From the NCBI GenBank assembly GCA_949592205.1, contig CATIUR010000003.1, positions 154,446,759 to 154,510,758 on the forward strand: a stretch of DNA of 64,000 nt. The letters run 5' to 3'. The position numbers and the translations under genes are program-made. Position 1 is the first letter of the stretch. Every line of letters begins with the position of its first letter. Of this stretch, positions 61,691 through 64,000 are shown piece after piece. The notes below the pieces were generated by a model, which worked only from the letters and a program-made list of their open reading frames with translations, was not told the origin of the DNA and made no database searches. Origin of the DNA: Helichrysum umbraculigerum. Its lineage: Eukaryota > Streptophyta > Magnoliopsida > Asterales > Asteraceae.

Positions 61691-64000
61691 TGTCGTGCCC
61701 CCAGCGGTCGGTCGGATTTTACTCCGGTCGTTGGTCCGGCCACCGAGACACACGGCAGGGTAGTTTTAATATTTATAATAGTCGGGGGGAGCCTAATCCT
61801 CCGTACTACCTACTGGGACTGGTACGAATACCTGATACGAGTAGGCGGTAAGAATGATCCAGGGTCGTTCCTCACAACGGTAGAATTGAAACAGAGCTAG
61901 TTCTGATAAGTCGGTATTTAAGCTAGGGTTTTGATAAGTTGGAGGGGTTTTGTTTTGGTTTTTAATTAAACTAAATTACTGAAACTAATAAAACATAAAA
62001 CTAAAGGGAGACTAGCATATATAACACTTAAGGATAACGAAGACGTGGTTCACCATGACTTAGAATAGTTGTTGTGATATTTTAGTTTGAAAACGTCTTT
62101 TAAAGATTTGTGTCTTGCGTTCACGTAGATACCCTGTGGTGTAAACACTAGTACCCTACTGATCAGATAAACCGATCAGTATGTCACTGAGTACTAGGCT
62201 GTCAAGATTCTGATCAGATCGGACTGTCTTGAAACCCCCCTCACCGTCTCTTATGATGAGACCAAGTGACCCTCCAGATGGGGTGCAGGAATAAGGCGAC
62301 AGTCCGCAATTTATCCACTGATCTTTCTTAACACAGACAAAGATATCTAAGCTAGGCAAGGCATTTAAGATTTAAGACAGGTGGTGACTGATTACTAATA
62401 CATTAATGGTTGTGATTGAGTTCAGCGTTATTCGACTGTGATGCAGTCTTCAACTTACAGGTTTTCCACGGTTACATTGTGTATTAACCCGTTTTACAGT
62501 CTTTCCTGGATCACAGACTCAGCCAGGATGTAATACAGTGTTCAGCCTACGGCCTTTCCACGGCTTACCGGATACTCGGACGTTTTAGGGCTTTATCCTG
62601 GATTACATACTTTACAGCCATCTGAACTCAATATATCTAAGCTTGTATTACATTAAAACCATCTATGATAGCTAAACAACCCGTTCACTTTATAAATCCC
62701 AGCCCAATAAATCCCCGATTAATTCACGGTGTACTATACGATAAGTTAGGTAGTATTTCCACAGCTTCAGAATCAGACCATGTTTATTTCGGAAAACATA
62801 GATAGGTAGTGACCGTTTGATCAATGGTTAGCTACTCCTTGTCATAAAGGTTCTAACCACGTTTATTGGAGGAAAGACGATAGTTTAGTTTAAAATCATA
62901 AATGTATAGTTAAACAGCACCACAAGTTTTCAAACCTATCTGCATTACATTTATCATGTTTATGAAAACATAATCATTAAGGCAGCAACAGTGTTATTGT
63001 ATGTTTAGTATGCAGTACCTAAGTAACAATCAAACAAGAACATGCAATAGGACGGAATACTAGCATCACAGTACTGACCTAAGGATTACATCATGGGTAC
63101 CCCGGAAGTTGTCCCAAAGATACACAACAGATAAGCATGAACCTAATCTATCTCTAATCCTATGCTTCGTGTCCCTCACAGATATGTTTCAATCAAGGGA
63201 ACAACGACCATGTTGAGTTCATTGATCATCATACACAGAATAGGTTGCAATCCTACTTCTAGCAATTGGTTAGGTTCTAGGGAGGAGGATACAAACCACA
63301 GCATAAGTTGGACAGATAAACGGGTAGAGGTTTAGCTTATAAGTTCACAAACAATTGTAATATATAATAATTAGGAACATTATTCCACAACGGATTGTGC
63401 CCACGACTTTCATAGCTTCCACGTTCCGTACTACACACATTCGTGATGATTCCGACGCTATACAAATGAAAGCCGTATAACGTTACCTCCGTTGTTTCAT
63501 AATGGTGTTATCCCAATTAGATATATCACAACAAACTACTCACTAATCATGGTAAACATACAAGCACACTACTCACAATGCATAACAATAAACATTTCTA
63601 ATATTAATAAATCACATACATCAAACAAGAACAATATGATAAATTAATAATAGAAAGGATAGAAAATACCGATAAGAATTGCGAGCAGAATAACACTTGT
63701 ATTTCTTCATTAATATCCAAGCATTACATAAGCTAGCCTCTACTAATTAACTACATAATTAATCTACTCCTAATCTTCTCTAACTCCTAAGAGTAGTGCT
63801 AGAGAGAGAAACTAGAGAGAAGAACTAATTACTTACTAATTCTCCTCTAACTCCTAAGAGTAGTGCTAGAGAGAGAATGCTAACCTAAATCTAGAGAGAG
63901 AAAGTTTAGAAAGAGAAAGTGTGAAATGTAAGGTGTGTTTGTGTGTGAGGTGTGTTGAAAATGAATGAGGATGCCCTCTATTTATAGGGAAAGAGTATGA
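61691..64000 (-). repeat. 5' LTR of Gypsy-3 (right in window), cut by window edge
   Basis: Collinear with 53630 onward at an offset of about 8061 bp. About 25 substitutions are visible over 2.3 kb, plus a 13-bp indel near 63780 (the left LTR has an extra 'tctagttctcctc'). Its minus-strand TATA box is near 63980. It would end near 64.7 kb. Confidence 0.9.

Larger units (their letters stand above)
53630..64000 (-). mobile_element. Large non-autonomous Gypsy-type retrotransposon (Gypsy-3, LARD-like), minus strand
   Basis: Left LTR 53630-56665, internal region 56666-61690, right LTR from 61691 running off the window. The primer site and TATA box show minus-strand orientation. The internal 5 kb has one 432-codon ORF and no gag, RT or integrase motif, matching large retrotransposon derivatives mobilised by Tat/Athila-group Gypsy elements. 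The LTRs differ by about 1% plus one 13-bp indel. The left target site would be GACCA (53625-53629); the right copy is outside. Confidence 0.88.

Overview
The window is plant nuclear DNA, almost certainly from a eudicot and probably from Asteraceae. That placement is inferred from the repeat families and from a PB1-like MULE protein of a kind I associate with composite genomes; no species marker is visible. It is a repeat-rich region. The only genes that look functional as host genes are three intronless L-type lectin receptor-like kinases (LecRLKs) in a head-to-tail plus-strand cluster at 40.5-50.5 kb. A fourth, gutted copy lies at 15.2-15.5 kb.

Layout. 0-14.7 kb: PIF/Harbinger-type DNA elements (a partial copy, a 291-bp MITE, and a larger element carrying only the Myb/NAM-like ORF1). 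The ORF1 reading frame is split by a 10.5-kb Ty3/Gypsy element (3631-14167, TSD GGATT) whose gag-pol carries one frameshift and four in-frame stops but whose extra upstream coiled-coil ORF is intact. 14.7-19.8 kb: the dead LecRLK locus and a dense set of inverted-repeat elements, two with exact 9-10 bp target duplications (Mutator-like), one of them with a core of telomere-like AAACCCT repeats. 19.8-28.6 kb: a young SIRE-type Copia element (TSD TCTTG) with gag, a full-length pol frame and a downstream env-position ORF. 29-37.5 kb: a chain of related inverted-repeat elements separated by (TA)n tracts, one interrupted by a minus-strand gag-only Gypsy element (31805-37476, TSD CTAAC). 37.6-40.1 kb: Helitron-like 3' ends. 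40.4-50.5 kb: the LecRLK cluster with a second TA-flanked element and a hAT-like MITE between genes. 51.2-52.4 kb: two more Mutator-like foldback elements with 10-bp TSDs. 52.5-53.6 kb: the 5' part of a Mutator-like element with a two-exon PB1-domain gene. 53.6 kb to the window end: a large minus-strand non-autonomous Gypsy-type element (3-kb LTRs, tRNA-Asp-type primer site, one 432-aa ORF, no pol) that cuts the PB1-domain gene.

How it works together. The LecRLKs are plasma-membrane receptor kinases with complete lectin, transmembrane and RD-kinase parts, probably a local tandem family used in defence or stress perception. Everything else is transposon biology: autonomous-looking, broken and parasitic elements nested inside each other. 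Insertion order can be read directly from target duplications: Harbinger before Gypsy-1, TA-flanked element before the gag-only Gypsy, TA-flanked element before a Stowaway MITE, and MULE before Gypsy-3. By-eye LTR differences (about 0.8% Copia, about 1.1% Gypsy-3, about 1.4% Gypsy-1) say all the large LTR elements are recent arrivals.
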